The position numbers and the translations under genes were made by a program. Shown here piece after piece: positions 1 to 7,663 of a DNA stretch of 64,000 nucleotides (positions are counted from its first letter, which is position 1; each line of letters starts with the position of its first letter). Under the pieces are notes generated by a model. It worked only from the letters and a program-made list of their open reading frames with translations, had not been told where the DNA came from and searched no databases. The DNA is from CALLVY01 sp937899855 (GTDB lineage: Bacteria; Bacteroidota; Bacteroidia; Chitinophagales; Saprospiraceae), in assembly GCA_039820405.1 (NCBI GenBank), contig JBCBQC010000001.1:186001-250000 (forward strand), given 5' to 3'.

Positions 1-261
1 CGTTTTTACCTGTCGATGGGACAAGCCGAGAAGGCCCTGGCCCGCCTCGAAGACGCCGAGATCGATGCCTACGGCGCCGAGATGTGCTACGCCCGGGCGG
101 CTTGCCACGCTCACCTCGACCGAATGACCGAGGCCCTGGATGCCCTGGGAGAGGGCCTACAACTCAATTTTGACCAACATTATTTATTTTTTGAATTGGC
201 ACCGAATCGTCGGGCCGATAAACAAGTCCGAGCGGCCATCCATTACTTCCGCTATGACTGA
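1..261 (+). CDS. TPR-repeat protein, C-terminal fragment (cut by window edge)
   Basis: The frame is open from the first base (it reads RFYLSMGQ...) and ends at TGA 259-261, so only the C-terminal 86 residues are present. The text (AEKALARLEDAE, AYGAEMCYARAACHAHLDR, EALDALGEGLQLN) has the helix-turn-helix spacing of tetratricopeptide repeats, which usually mediate protein-protein contacts. The ATG at 16 is an internal methionine rather than a start. The last segment (LFFELAPNRRADKQVRAAIHYFRYD) looks like a capping helix. No catalytic domain is visible. A terminator follows 56 bases downstream. Confidence 0.6.
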   Translation, partial: RFYLSMGQAEKALARLEDAEIDAYGAEMCYARAACHAHLDRMTEALDALGEGLQLNFDQHYLFFELAPNRRADKQVRAAIHYFRYD

Positions 262-316
262 CACCCTTGGTGCCCCGAGCACCAACCGATTTTTTAGCAT
301 CACCCACTAATCCCGT

Positions 317-349
317 GAACCGACCCCGCTGGCGTCGGTTCTTTTTTTT
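317..349 (+). terminator. Rho-independent terminator of the TPR gene
   Basis: An 8-bp perfect stem (GAACCGAC 317-324 with GTCGGTTC 334-341) is followed directly by eight T residues (342-349). It lies between the convergent TPR gene and the histidine kinase gene. The T-run is on the plus strand, so it serves the TPR gene. Confidence 0.85.
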
Positions 350-379
350 GCTTTGCTGGTGCGGGTGCCGCGCGGGTCC

Positions 380-2131
380 TTAGCGGCTCTTTTTGGGCAG
401 GCGGAAAAAGAGGGTTGTCCCCTCCCCTTCTACGGATTCCACCCAGATCTCTCCCGAATAAAGGTCGACGATTTTTTTACAGATGGCGAGTCCCATTCCC
501 GTACCCGCGTACTGGGCCTTGTGGAGCCGTTTGAAAAGTTGGAAAATGCGAAGGTAGTATTGTTCGGCGATGCCGATGCCGTTGTCGGCGACTTGAAAAA
601 GAACGGACGAACGCTCGTCGGTGGCGGAGATGTTGACGACGCAGATGCGGTCGGGTTTTCTAAACTTTAGGGCGTTTTCGATGAGGTGTTGGAAGAGGAC
701 TTCCAGGTGGGCGCCCCGAATGTGGACCAGGGGCAGGTTTTCGTAGTTGATGATGGCCTTGGCTTCCTTGATGGGGATTCGCATACGCTCCAGGATAACG
801 TAGAGCAATCGCTGCGCATCGACCAGGCTGACGGCCCGGTGATCGTTGGCCAGGCTGGTGAAGGTGAGCAGTTCCTCCAGCATGGAGTACATGTGCTCCG
901 CATTGGTGGTGATAAAATCGAGAAAATCGCTGCCGTGTTCGTCCAGCAAACGAGCGTAGCGTTTTTTGAGCAAACCCGCGTAGTTCCCCATGTTCCGCAG
1001 GGGCTCCTTGAGGTCGTGGGCCACGATGTGAGCAAACTGTTCCAATTCCGCCTTCTGCTGGCTGATTTGGCGATTTTTTTCCTCCAGCAGGACAATTTTT
1101 GAATCCCGCTCGTTGAGGTATTCGATAATATTGCGGTTGCGATTGATGTTTTCCCGCAGGTGATAATTGGCAATCACTTCCTTGGCCATGGTGTAGGCCA
1201 GTTGGAAATCTCCCTGCTTTTCAAAAAATTCCCGCAAGCGATTGAGACAAGCCTGTTTGATGGCGTAGAGATTGTGCTGGCGGGCGTACTCCAAAGCCTG
1301 GCGGTAGTATTCCAGAAAACGCTTTTCGGTGGCGTCCTCAGCGTACAAATCCCCAATGGCCTGGAGCAATTCGCCAACGATGGCCTTGAATCCGCGTTCG
1401 GTGGCGAGCAAGAGGCCCTGGTTGAGATGCGTCTCGGCGGCTTCCGTGGCGCCCAATTTGGTTTCGCACTTACCCAGGGACAGCAGGGTGACGCAGAGGA
1501 TAAAGTGAAAGGGCTTTCCCCCCTCAATCCCGGCTTCGCAAATCTCCAAACCCCGACGCAAGTACGTTTTGGCCTCCGGATACTGGCCTAGAGTGTGGTA
1601 GGTCAGCCCCAGGTTTTCCATCATAAAAGCGAGGTGGTAAAAATTTTCCTGCGCCTGAGCAAACGTCTCTCCTTTCAGCAAGTACTGAATGGCCTTTTCG
1701 TACTGCCCGATGTCCTTATACACACTCCCGATGTTGTTGTACAACCGACAACTCAGCTGGGGAATGTTGTATTGTAAGGCTTTGAAAAAGTAATCGAGCG
1801 CCTGGTGAAAATCCTCAAGACCGTCGGCATGGGTACTTCCCAGCTCGATGTAGACTAGGGCATTTTTGAGTACATCCCCCGTACAATGCTTGTTGGTGAG
1901 GTGATGGGCGCGTTTGAGTTGACTGAGGCTTTGGTAGAAGTTGCCGCGAATCCGATGGAGCCGCCCCATAAAAATCAGGCAGTCGATCTGGACTTTGAAA
2001 TCGTCCAGGCGCACGGCCAATTGGAAGGCCCGCTCTGCCTCGGCCAGAGCTTGGAGGGGATCAACGGCTTCCATCCGCTGGGCGCTGGCGAAAAGCTGTT
2101 CTAATTGTTCCTCAAGGGTTATACTATGCAT
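380..2131 (-). CDS. Cytoplasmic TPR-containing sensor histidine kinase
   Basis: This 583-residue protein has about seven TPR-like repeats (residues 1-320), a coiled-coil linker (about 335-365) and a histidine kinase core. The H-box is AHDLKEPLRN with phospho-acceptor His372. The N-box Asn is about residue 486 (HLIENALKF), the G1 box DNGIG is 516-520 and the G2 box GTGMGL is 543-548. There is no signal peptide or membrane segment, so it should sense a soluble partner through the TPRs. No receiver domain or response regulator gene adjoins it, so the output partner is unknown. The kinase core resembles that of the second kinase in this window (11566-12612). Confidence 0.9.
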   Translation of the reverse strand: MHSITLEEQLEQLFASAQRMEAVDPLQALAEAERAFQLAVRLDDFKVQIDCLIFMGRLHRIRGNFYQSLSQLKRAHHLTNKHCTGDVLKNALVYIELGSTHADGLEDFHQALDYFFKALQYNIPQLSCRLYNNIGSVYKDIGQYEKAIQYLLKGETFAQAQENFYHLAFMMENLGLTYHTLGQYPEAKTYLRRGLEICEAGIEGGKPFHFILCVTLLSLGKCETKLGATEAAETHLNQGLLLATERGFKAIVGELLQAIGDLYAEDATEKRFLEYYRQALEYARQHNLYAIKQACLNRLREFFEKQGDFQLAYTMAKEVIANYHLRENINRNRNIIEYLNERDSKIVLLEEKNRQISQQKAELEQFAHIVAHDLKEPLRNMGNYAGLLKKRYARLLDEHGSDFLDFITTNAEHMYSMLEELLTFTSLANDHRAVSLVDAQRLLYVILERMRIPIKEAKAIINYENLPLVHIRGAHLEVLFQHLIENALKFRKPDRICVVNISATDERSSVLFQVADNGIGIAEQYYLRIFQLFKRLHKAQYAGTGMGLAICKKIVDLYSGEIWVESVEGEGTTLFFRLPKKSR

Positions 2132-2262
2132 GGAACATCCTTTTTGCAGTTCGTGTGGCGTTTTTAGGACGTAAGGGCTTGATTTATAGGGGTCAAATAA
2201 AGTGCCAGTTGTCCGACTTTTCAGATGAAATCGGATGAAAAAGGAGGGTATTTGTGACGTGC

Positions 2263-2787
2263 TTACTCCACGATAAATTGGCCGCGCATGAGGCCGTAGT
2301 GCCCGGGGAAGGAGCAGATAAAATCGTAGCTCCCGACGGGGGGCGCGTTGAAAGTGATCGAGGTGGATTCGCCCCCGCCGATGAGTTTGGTGTGGGCGAT
2401 GATCTCATCGCCGGCGGGAATGTATTCGGTGTCCACCGCCGCCATCGCGCGCTGGCCAAAGGCGTTGATGTCGGTGCCCGGCTTGAGGATCACGACGTTG
2501 TGCCCCATGATGGCCTTGGCCATGCTGCCCGTGTGGTGAAGGGTGAGCTCGACCCGCGTACCGGCCCTGACCTTGAGTTCTTTGCGATCGTATTTCATCT
2601 CGTCGCTGGTGTGGAGGACCAGTTTGACCAATTCGCCGCTGGCGGGCGGCTCCGTCGTGCTAGGGGCGGGGGAAGGCGTACCGGCGGTGCTGCCCCCATC
2701 GCCACCACAGGCGACGTACAGGAGCAGGGCGAACAGCAGGAAAGGAAGAAAGCTGGAGGGAAAAATAGAACGGGGAGGACGTTTCAT
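2263..2787 (-). CDS. Azurin-like type I copper (cupredoxin) lipoprotein
   Basis: A small blue-copper electron-transfer protein of the azurin family. I start it at ATG 2787 (MKRPPRS) because the longer frame puts 12 unlikely residues before the signal peptide. Signal peptide with lipobox LYVAC, lipid-modified Cys27, then a low-complexity Thr/Pro/Ser linker (31-50). The copper ligands are visible in azurin order: His96 in MGHNVV, then Cys158, His163 and Met167 in CSFPGHYGLM. The mature protein should be anchored outside the cytoplasmic membrane or in the outer membrane. A redox partner cannot be named from the neighbours; the nearest haem protein is the cytochrome c peroxidase at 6285-7460. Confidence 0.92.
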   Translation of the reverse strand: MKRPPRSIFPSSFLPFLLFALLLYVACGGDGGSTAGTPSPAPSTTEPPASGELVKLVLHTSDEMKYDRKELKVRAGTRVELTLHHTGSMAKAIMGHNVVILKPGTDINAFGQRAMAAVDTEYIPAGDEIIAHTKLIGGGESTSITFNAPPVGSYDFICSFPGHYGLMRGQFIVE

Positions 2788-2852
2788 ATCGCAGACGTAT
2801 TTTGACGCCCCGAAAATAGACATCTTTTGGGAATCGAACGGCGCTTAGTCCC

Positions 2853-3509
2853 TTATTTCAGCCGATTTTTTCGCCACAGGATGCCTCCCAAGCGCAGGCC
2901 GATCGAAAACTCGGGGCTCCACCGCTGCCCCGACCGACGGAGGAATTCGTAGACGATGGAATCGGATTGGAGATTCGTCAGTTCCGCAGCGGCGAGTCCG
3001 TCCCGCCGGACGTTGCGCCACCGCAATCCCATTCCCCCATACAAATCCAAAAACCAGGAGGCACCGTGCTTCCACCGCAGACGCCCCCAGCGAAAGCCAA
3101 TGCTGTGTACGTATTTCTGTAAGCCGTAGGTGCGATCCACGACCTGGCCATTTTCCAGCAGGTCATCCGTCAGGGAGTAAGCGTGATCCTTGTAAAAATA
3201 GCTGAGGGACCAGTAGTACCAACTCGAATAATTGTAGGCCAGCTCGGCCCGGAAGTTGTAGCCCGTCAGGTCTCCCACATTGTAGGACAGTCCCGCCAGA
3301 TAGGGTCCGCCCTCCACCAGGAGCGAATAGCGCGGGGCCACTTGCAGCCGCCCCCCCAGCCGCAAACTCCCTCCCTGGTAAAAATCCACCAGCGCCAGTG
3401 GGTTCCAGTGCAGGCCCAGCCGCATTTCCTCCAGCTGCGCCTCCGCGTTGTGGGGAAGGAAGGCCAGCAAAACCATCCACAGCAACCACCGATAATTTGG
3501 TACAGACAT
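2853..3509 (-). CDS. Predicted outer-membrane beta-barrel protein, function unknown
   Basis: This 218-residue protein begins with a signal peptide (about 1-24, ending AEA-Q). Alternating aromatic and hydrophilic strands follow (SLLVEGGPYLAGLSYNV, SSWYYWSLSYFYKDHAYSL, FLDLYGGMGLRWRNV, EFSIGLRLGGILW), typical of an 8-10 stranded outer-membrane barrel as in DUF3575-type proteins. No known catalytic motif is seen. It is followed at a 65-base distance by the cupredoxin gene on the same strand. Assignment to a named family is not certain. Confidence 0.65.
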   Translation of the reverse strand: MSVPNYRWLLWMVLLAFLPHNAEAQLEEMRLGLHWNPLALVDFYQGGSLRLGGRLQVAPRYSLLVEGGPYLAGLSYNVGDLTGYNFRAELAYNYSSWYYWSLSYFYKDHAYSLTDDLLENGQVVDRTYGLQKYVHSIGFRWGRLRWKHGASWFLDLYGGMGLRWRNVRRDGLAAAELTNLQSDSIVYEFLRRSGQRWSPEFSIGLRLGGILWRKNRLK

Positions 3510-3540
3510 CCAGCTATTTTTTTGACAATAATGGCCCCGA

Positions 3541-4050
3541 TCAATCCCAGCTTCCCGCGTAAGTGAGGCCGAGGGGTTCTTGTTGTACGCGTAGGTAATG
3601 GTATTGCAAGTGCGTAATGCTTCGCAGGTAGAGGTAGTCGTGGGCCAGCCAATTGGTCAGAAAAAACTCGGCACTGCGCGGCTCCTGAGGCGCTTCGTAG
3701 GCAAGGGTCCAGTCGGGCTCCCGAAGGCTGCCCAGCCAGGCGATGGACGCATCCCGAGCGTGGAGGAAATCTTGAAGAACGGTCCCGTAATCTCCTTGGA
3801 GGTAAGGCCGCTCCTGGACCCAGGTGTCGGAGTCGATGGGGAGAGGCGTTCCCGTTTGCTCCAGACAGTGGGCCACCCGACTGCGAAAATCTTCGATTTC
3901 CTTATCGCGCAGGTAACTGACGATTTCGAGGAGGCACCAGGCAGTGGGGCGCATCCGCCAGGTGTACTCCGGGGGGATGGCTCCTTCCAGGTAGTGCTGA
4001 AAAACGTGGCGGTGCTTGGTCAGTTGACGAATAATGTGATCGGGGGACAT
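3541..4050 (-). CDS. DinB superfamily protein
   Basis: A 169-residue four-helix protein that matches the DinB/YfiT-like group, which often uses three histidines to bind a divalent metal. Histidine-rich positions sit in helix 1 (KHRHVFQHYL) and in the last helices (LAHDYLYLRSITHLQYHYLR). RMRPTAWCLLEIVSYLRDKEIEDF is the typical helix-2 region, where a Trp/His-containing stretch precedes an acidic tail. Substrate is unknown; members include thiol transferases and damage-inducible proteins. It ends 31 bases before the start of the barrel gene on the same strand. Confidence 0.8.
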   Translation of the reverse strand: MSPDHIIRQLTKHRHVFQHYLEGAIPPEYTWRMRPTAWCLLEIVSYLRDKEIEDFRSRVAHCLEQTGTPLPIDSDTWVQERPYLQGDYGTVLQDFLHARDASIAWLGSLREPDWTLAYEAPQEPRSAEFFLTNWLAHDYLYLRSITHLQYHYLRVQQEPLGLTYAGSWD

Positions 4051-4099
4051 GTGATTTATTTTTGCGTGATCGTTGTCCGAATCGCCAGCGAAACGCCCT

Positions 4100-4891
4100 T
4101 TAGCTGCGGTGCTGTTGGCTGGCCTCTTTTTCCTTCAAAATCTTACGTTGGTAACGCCCCTGGACCACATCAGTCAGTACGAGAATGATGATGATGAAGT
4201 AGAAGGTGGCCTTGCTCATCGGCGTAATTTCCTGGCCCATCAGCTTGAGGTGCGCCAGGTGCCCACCTTCGGCGAGCAGCATGATGCCCACCAGAAAGAG
4301 GATAAACAGTCCGAGCACTTCGTACATCCGATTTTTTTGTAGGAATTCCGAAATTCGATCGGCCAGCCAAATCATCAATATCCCTCCGACGATGATCGCC
4401 GAGGCCATGACCCAAAAGACATCGGTCAAAGCCATGGCGCTCAGGATGGAATCAAAGGAAAAGACCAGGTTCATCAGGACGATCATAAAGATGACCTGCC
4501 CCGTCGTCTTGGAGCTGCCGGTCTCGGCCTTGGCAGCCTCCTCCAGCGAAATCATGTGCCAAATTTCCTTGGTAGCGGTGTAGATAATAAAAACACCCCC
4601 CAGCAGGACAATCAGGCTGTGGATGTTGAACTTACCGGTTACGATGCCGGTGAGGTAAATGCCAAAAACGGGATCCTGAAAATAGCCAATCAGTCGAACG
4701 AGGACGAAAAGCAAAATGATCCTCAGGGCGATGGCCAGACCGATCCCCACCTTGCGAACGTAGCTGCGCCGGTCGGGTGGCGCGTTTTTGGATTCCAGGG
4801 AGATGTAGAGCAAATTATCAAAGCCTAGTACGGCCTGTAGCAGAATGAGCATACCGAGGGTAAAGAGGTTGTCGATGCTTAGGAAATCCAT
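4100..4891 (-). CDS. TerC family integral membrane protein
   Basis: I choose ATG 4891 (MDFLSIDNLFTLG, 263 residues) because the upstream 40 residues of the open frame are basic and unlike the family. The family signature GFDNLLYISLES is at about residues 23-34. Around seven membrane helices follow, with a conserved acidic FSFDSILSAMAL region in the middle. TerC proteins are linked to tellurite resistance and, in better studied members, manganese export or metalation of exported enzymes. It is divergent from the PiT-like gene beginning near 5199, with about 300 bases between. The substrate here is an inference. Confidence 0.88.
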   Translation of the reverse strand: MDFLSIDNLFTLGMLILLQAVLGFDNLLYISLESKNAPPDRRSYVRKVGIGLAIALRIILLFVLVRLIGYFQDPVFGIYLTGIVTGKFNIHSLIVLLGGVFIIYTATKEIWHMISLEEAAKAETGSSKTTGQVIFMIVLMNLVFSFDSILSAMALTDVFWVMASAIIVGGILMIWLADRISEFLQKNRMYEVLGLFILFLVGIMLLAEGGHLAHLKLMGQEITPMSKATFYFIIIILVLTDVVQGRYQRKILKEKEASQQHRS

Positions 4892-5198
4892 AGTGGTGAC
4901 TGCGTTGGTAAGTGGTAATGATCGTAAAAATCCAACTTTTTGGGCAAAGGGACGAATGTTGAACCGGGAATTTCGACGGAAAGGGGAATGGCCCCTCGCC
5001 AGGGGGGGCAAAATCTGCCCCAGAAGGGATCCCTACGGTGAAGGAAACTGTGGAGAAATAATTGGCTGGAATTTGTAAAATAAAAGAGCAGATTGAGCAA
5101 AATCTATCAAAGGTTAATTACTTTAGCGCGGTCTCGAAAATAGTAAATTCCATTTTCCATCTCTAACCGGATGGAGCTCATTGGCAGAAGACACAATC
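4892..5198. other. Divergent intergenic region, TerC / PiT-like genes
   Basis: About 300 bases between two divergent membrane-protein genes. It must hold both promoters. I see an AT-rich stretch at 5085-5155 but no convincing TTG / TAnnTTTG pair on either strand. No RNA gene or repeat was recognised. Confidence 0.4.
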
Positions 5199-6149
5199 AT
5201 GGATAGCGCTTTACTTTTCATGTGGCTTGGCTTTATTCTCGCAGGCTACTCCGTCGTTGGAAACGACAGCATTCAAACCCTGGGAACCTTCCTGAGTTCC
5301 AATGAGAAAAGGCCCTGGTACATCCTCTGGCTATTCGCCGGCAGTATCCTTACCGCTACCCTGGTCTACGGCTGGTACCACTACGGCGGCGACGTTTCCT
5401 ACGACCGCCTCGCCAAGTATCCCCTACCCGATAATTTCAACTGGACCTTTTTACTGCCCCCCCTGGTCCTCCTCTCCCTCACCCGTACGGGTATCCCGGT
5501 GAGTACCTCCTTTTTGATCCTCACCTTCTTCAACGAGAAGAACCTGTACAGCATGATGACCAAATCGGTGATGGGCTACGCCGTGGCCTTTTTTGCGGCC
5601 CTGGTCGTCTATTTTGCCATCACCAAACTGGTCGAACGCCGCTTTATCGACAACCCCGCTACCAAGCGCGAACGGCAAGTCTGGTCGGTCCTCCAGTGGG
5701 GATCCACCGGCTTCCTTTGGTCGCAGTGGCTCATCCAGGATTTTGCCAACATCTACGTCTACCTCCCCCGCAACCTGGGCCTTAGCGAACTGGTCATTTC
5801 GTTGGTCATCCTCCTCTCCCTGCTGGCCTACATCTTTTCCCGCCGCGGCGGCGCCATCCAGCAGATCGTCAAGGCCAAAACCAATACCATCGACATTCGC
5901 TCGGCCACCATTATCGACGGCATCTACGGGGTCGTCCTCTTTTTCTTCAAAGAACTCAACAACATCCCGATGAGCACCACCTGGGTCTTTATCGGACTCC
6001 TCGCCGGCCGGGAAATCGCCATCCGCTGGCAACTGGACGGCAGACTCCAAGGCCGCATCACCAAAATGGTCCTGCTCGACCTGGCCAAGGTCTTCTTCGG
6101 ACTCCTGGTGAGCATCCTACTGGTCCTACTCATCAAAGCCATCAGCTAA
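5199..6149 (+). CDS. PiT-like (inorganic phosphate transporter-like) membrane protein
   Basis: A membrane protein of about 316 residues with eight or more helices in two related halves. The first half carries GNDSIQTLG, which parallels the GxND motif of PiT phosphate permeases, then TGIPVSTSF, which parallels the PVSTTH motif. The second half carries KELNNIPMSTTW, the matching PxST motif. PiT proteins co-transport phosphate (or metal phosphate) with Na+ or H+. The second GxND motif is not preserved, so the substrate could differ. An in-frame TTG at 5181, four bases after GGAG, is an alternative start. It is divergent from the TerC gene. Confidence 0.6.
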   Translation: MDSALLFMWLGFILAGYSVVGNDSIQTLGTFLSSNEKRPWYILWLFAGSILTATLVYGWYHYGGDVSYDRLAKYPLPDNFNWTFLLPPLVLLSLTRTGIPVSTSFLILTFFNEKNLYSMMTKSVMGYAVAFFAALVVYFAITKLVERRFIDNPATKRERQVWSVLQWGSTGFLWSQWLIQDFANIYVYLPRNLGLSELVISLVILLSLLAYIFSRRGGAIQQIVKAKTNTIDIRSATIIDGIYGVVLFFFKELNNIPMSTTWVFIGLLAGREIAIRWQLDGRLQGRITKMVLLDLAKVFFGLLVSILLVLLIKAIS

Positions 6150-6173
6150 ACTCATCACTGGAGGTAAGGCCAC

Positions 6174-6204
6174 AAAAAAACCCATCGGGTCGCGACCCGA
6201 TGGG
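6174..6204 (-). terminator. Strong terminator of the cytochrome c peroxidase gene
   Basis: A perfect 24-bp palindrome (6181-6204, arms CCCATCGGGTCG and its complement) is followed on the minus strand by seven T residues (A-run 6174-6180 on the plus strand). It lies 80 bases beyond the peroxidase stop and 31 bases after the PiT-like stop. The plus-strand side has no T-run, so it works mainly for the minus gene. Confidence 0.85.
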
Positions 6205-6284
6205 TAATCCTACTTTCCATTTGGTGTCTGGATGTTGAAAACCTAGCCTCCTCAAGTTCGAATCGTCGACCAAAGACGGAGACA

Positions 6285-7460
6285 CTACTTAAATGGATCA
6301 GAAAAACGTACATCTTCCACAAAGCTCTCGTCGGTCAGGGTTTCCATAAACGCTACCAGGGCGTTGACCTCGGCGGGGTTTAGGTTGAGCCGACGGGGCT
6401 GATTGGTACCCGGCACCCGTAGGCGGGGATCCAAATTGGGATGGGGCTGTACCCCGTTGTTGTAAAAGTTGACCACCTGGCGCAGGCTGGCAAAACGCCC
6501 GTCGTGCATATAGGGGTTGGTGAGGGCCACGTTGCGCAGCGAGGGCACCTTGAATTTCCCATTGTCGGCGGCGTTGCCCGTCACGTCCCCCAATCCGTTG
6601 TCGACCAGCACCCGATCCAGACCGTTGTTGCGGGCCTGATCGCCGATAAACAGGTCAGTGCGGTGACAAACCGCGCAGTTGCCGCGGGCGGGGTCGAGGA
6701 AAATGGCCCGGCCCAGGTTTTCCTCCGCCGTAAAGCCGGGAATGTCCTGGTTGGGGTTGGGGGGGCCGGGGGGCAATTGGGCCAAGCCCTCGTCGTACTT
6801 CGAGTTGAAGGACAGCATGGACCGCACAAATTGGGACAGGGCCAGGGAGACGCGTTCGCTCGTGATCCTGGAATCGCCAAAGGCCTGGTGGAAAAGGATG
6901 TGGTAATAGTATTCACCCGCTAGTTTTTCCTCCAGTGTTTCCAAATCGAGCCCCATTTCAATGTGATCCTGGATGGGCAGGAGGGTTTGTTCTTCCAGGC
7001 TGGCGGCGCGTTCGTCCCAGAAAAAGTGACCGTTTTCGTAGTAGCGGGCATTGGCCAGGCTCATCGAATGGCGGCCGGTCAGCTCCCCGGCGAAGCCCCG
7101 GCTGAGGGGCTGGGTATCGGTAAAACTGTTTTCCTGAAAATGACAGGAAGCACAGGCAATGGTGTTATTGGCTGATAATTTGGTGTCGTAGAACAGCACG
7201 CGCCCCAGGGTAGCCCCCTCATCGGTGATGGGATTACCGGCGGGGGTGTTGTCCGTATTGACGACGGGAGGGACCGACAAAAAATTGGGCAACTCGATCT
7301 CCGAATAAGCGTAGGCCCGTTCGGGAATATCGAGTACGGCGCTGAGCATCACGTATTCATCGAGCTCGATCTCGGGAACGTTGGGGGTAGAACTGGGCTT
7401 ACAGGCCTGGAGCAGCAACAGCGTTGCCAGGGCCAAAAAGGCGAAACGAGTAGAAAGCAT
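6285..7460 (-). CDS. Di-haem cytochrome c peroxidase (MauG/CcpA family) lipoprotein
   Basis: This enzyme reduces hydrogen peroxide to water using electrons from small redox proteins outside the cytoplasmic membrane. The signal peptide ends in a lipobox (LLLQAC, Cys20). There are two haem c sites: CASCH at residues 103-107 (N-terminal, peroxidatic haem) and CAVCH at 262-266 (electron-transfer haem). Distal Met318 sits in NPYMHDGRFASL, the usual second axial ligand motif. Length (391) is normal for the family. It is a single gene with its own terminator. The azurin-like cupredoxin 3.5 kb away is a possible but unproven electron donor. Confidence 0.93.
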   Translation of the reverse strand: MLSTRFAFLALATLLLLQACKPSSTPNVPEIELDEYVMLSAVLDIPERAYAYSEIELPNFLSVPPVVNTDNTPAGNPITDEGATLGRVLFYDTKLSANNTIACASCHFQENSFTDTQPLSRGFAGELTGRHSMSLANARYYENGHFFWDERAASLEEQTLLPIQDHIEMGLDLETLEEKLAGEYYYHILFHQAFGDSRITSERVSLALSQFVRSMLSFNSKYDEGLAQLPPGPPNPNQDIPGFTAEENLGRAIFLDPARGNCAVCHRTDLFIGDQARNNGLDRVLVDNGLGDVTGNAADNGKFKVPSLRNVALTNPYMHDGRFASLRQVVNFYNNGVQPHPNLDPRLRVPGTNQPRRLNLNPAEVNALVAFMETLTDESFVEDVRFSDPFK

Positions 7461-7593
7461 AAAGAGAATTTTGTGGTCTTACCTTGGTCTTACTTTCGTC
7501 TTTAGACGCCCCATACTACCAAAAACTTGCGCCCCTACTCTATTTTTTTTCCTTTTTTTTAAACTTTTTCCCATTTGTTGGCCAATCCACAAC

Positions 7594-7631
7594 AAAAATC
7601 CCGGCACCGCTGCATCGTGATACCGGGATTT
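7594..7631 (-). terminator. Terminator of the M1 peptidase gene
   Basis: The stem AAATCCCGG (7596-7604) pairs with CCGGGATTT (7623-7631). On the minus strand the stem is followed by a short T-run (the A-run 7594-7598 on the plus strand). It lies 33 bases past the M1 peptidase stop at 7664. Confidence 0.7.
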
Positions 7632-7663
7632 CGGGGGAATGGCCCCCCGTTTGAAACCCTGCG

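Noticed and set aside
7474..7493. Direct repeat TGGTCTTAC twice (7474-7482, 7485-7493) upstream of the peroxidase gene
   Set aside because: Only two 9-base copies; could be an operator but nothing else supports it.
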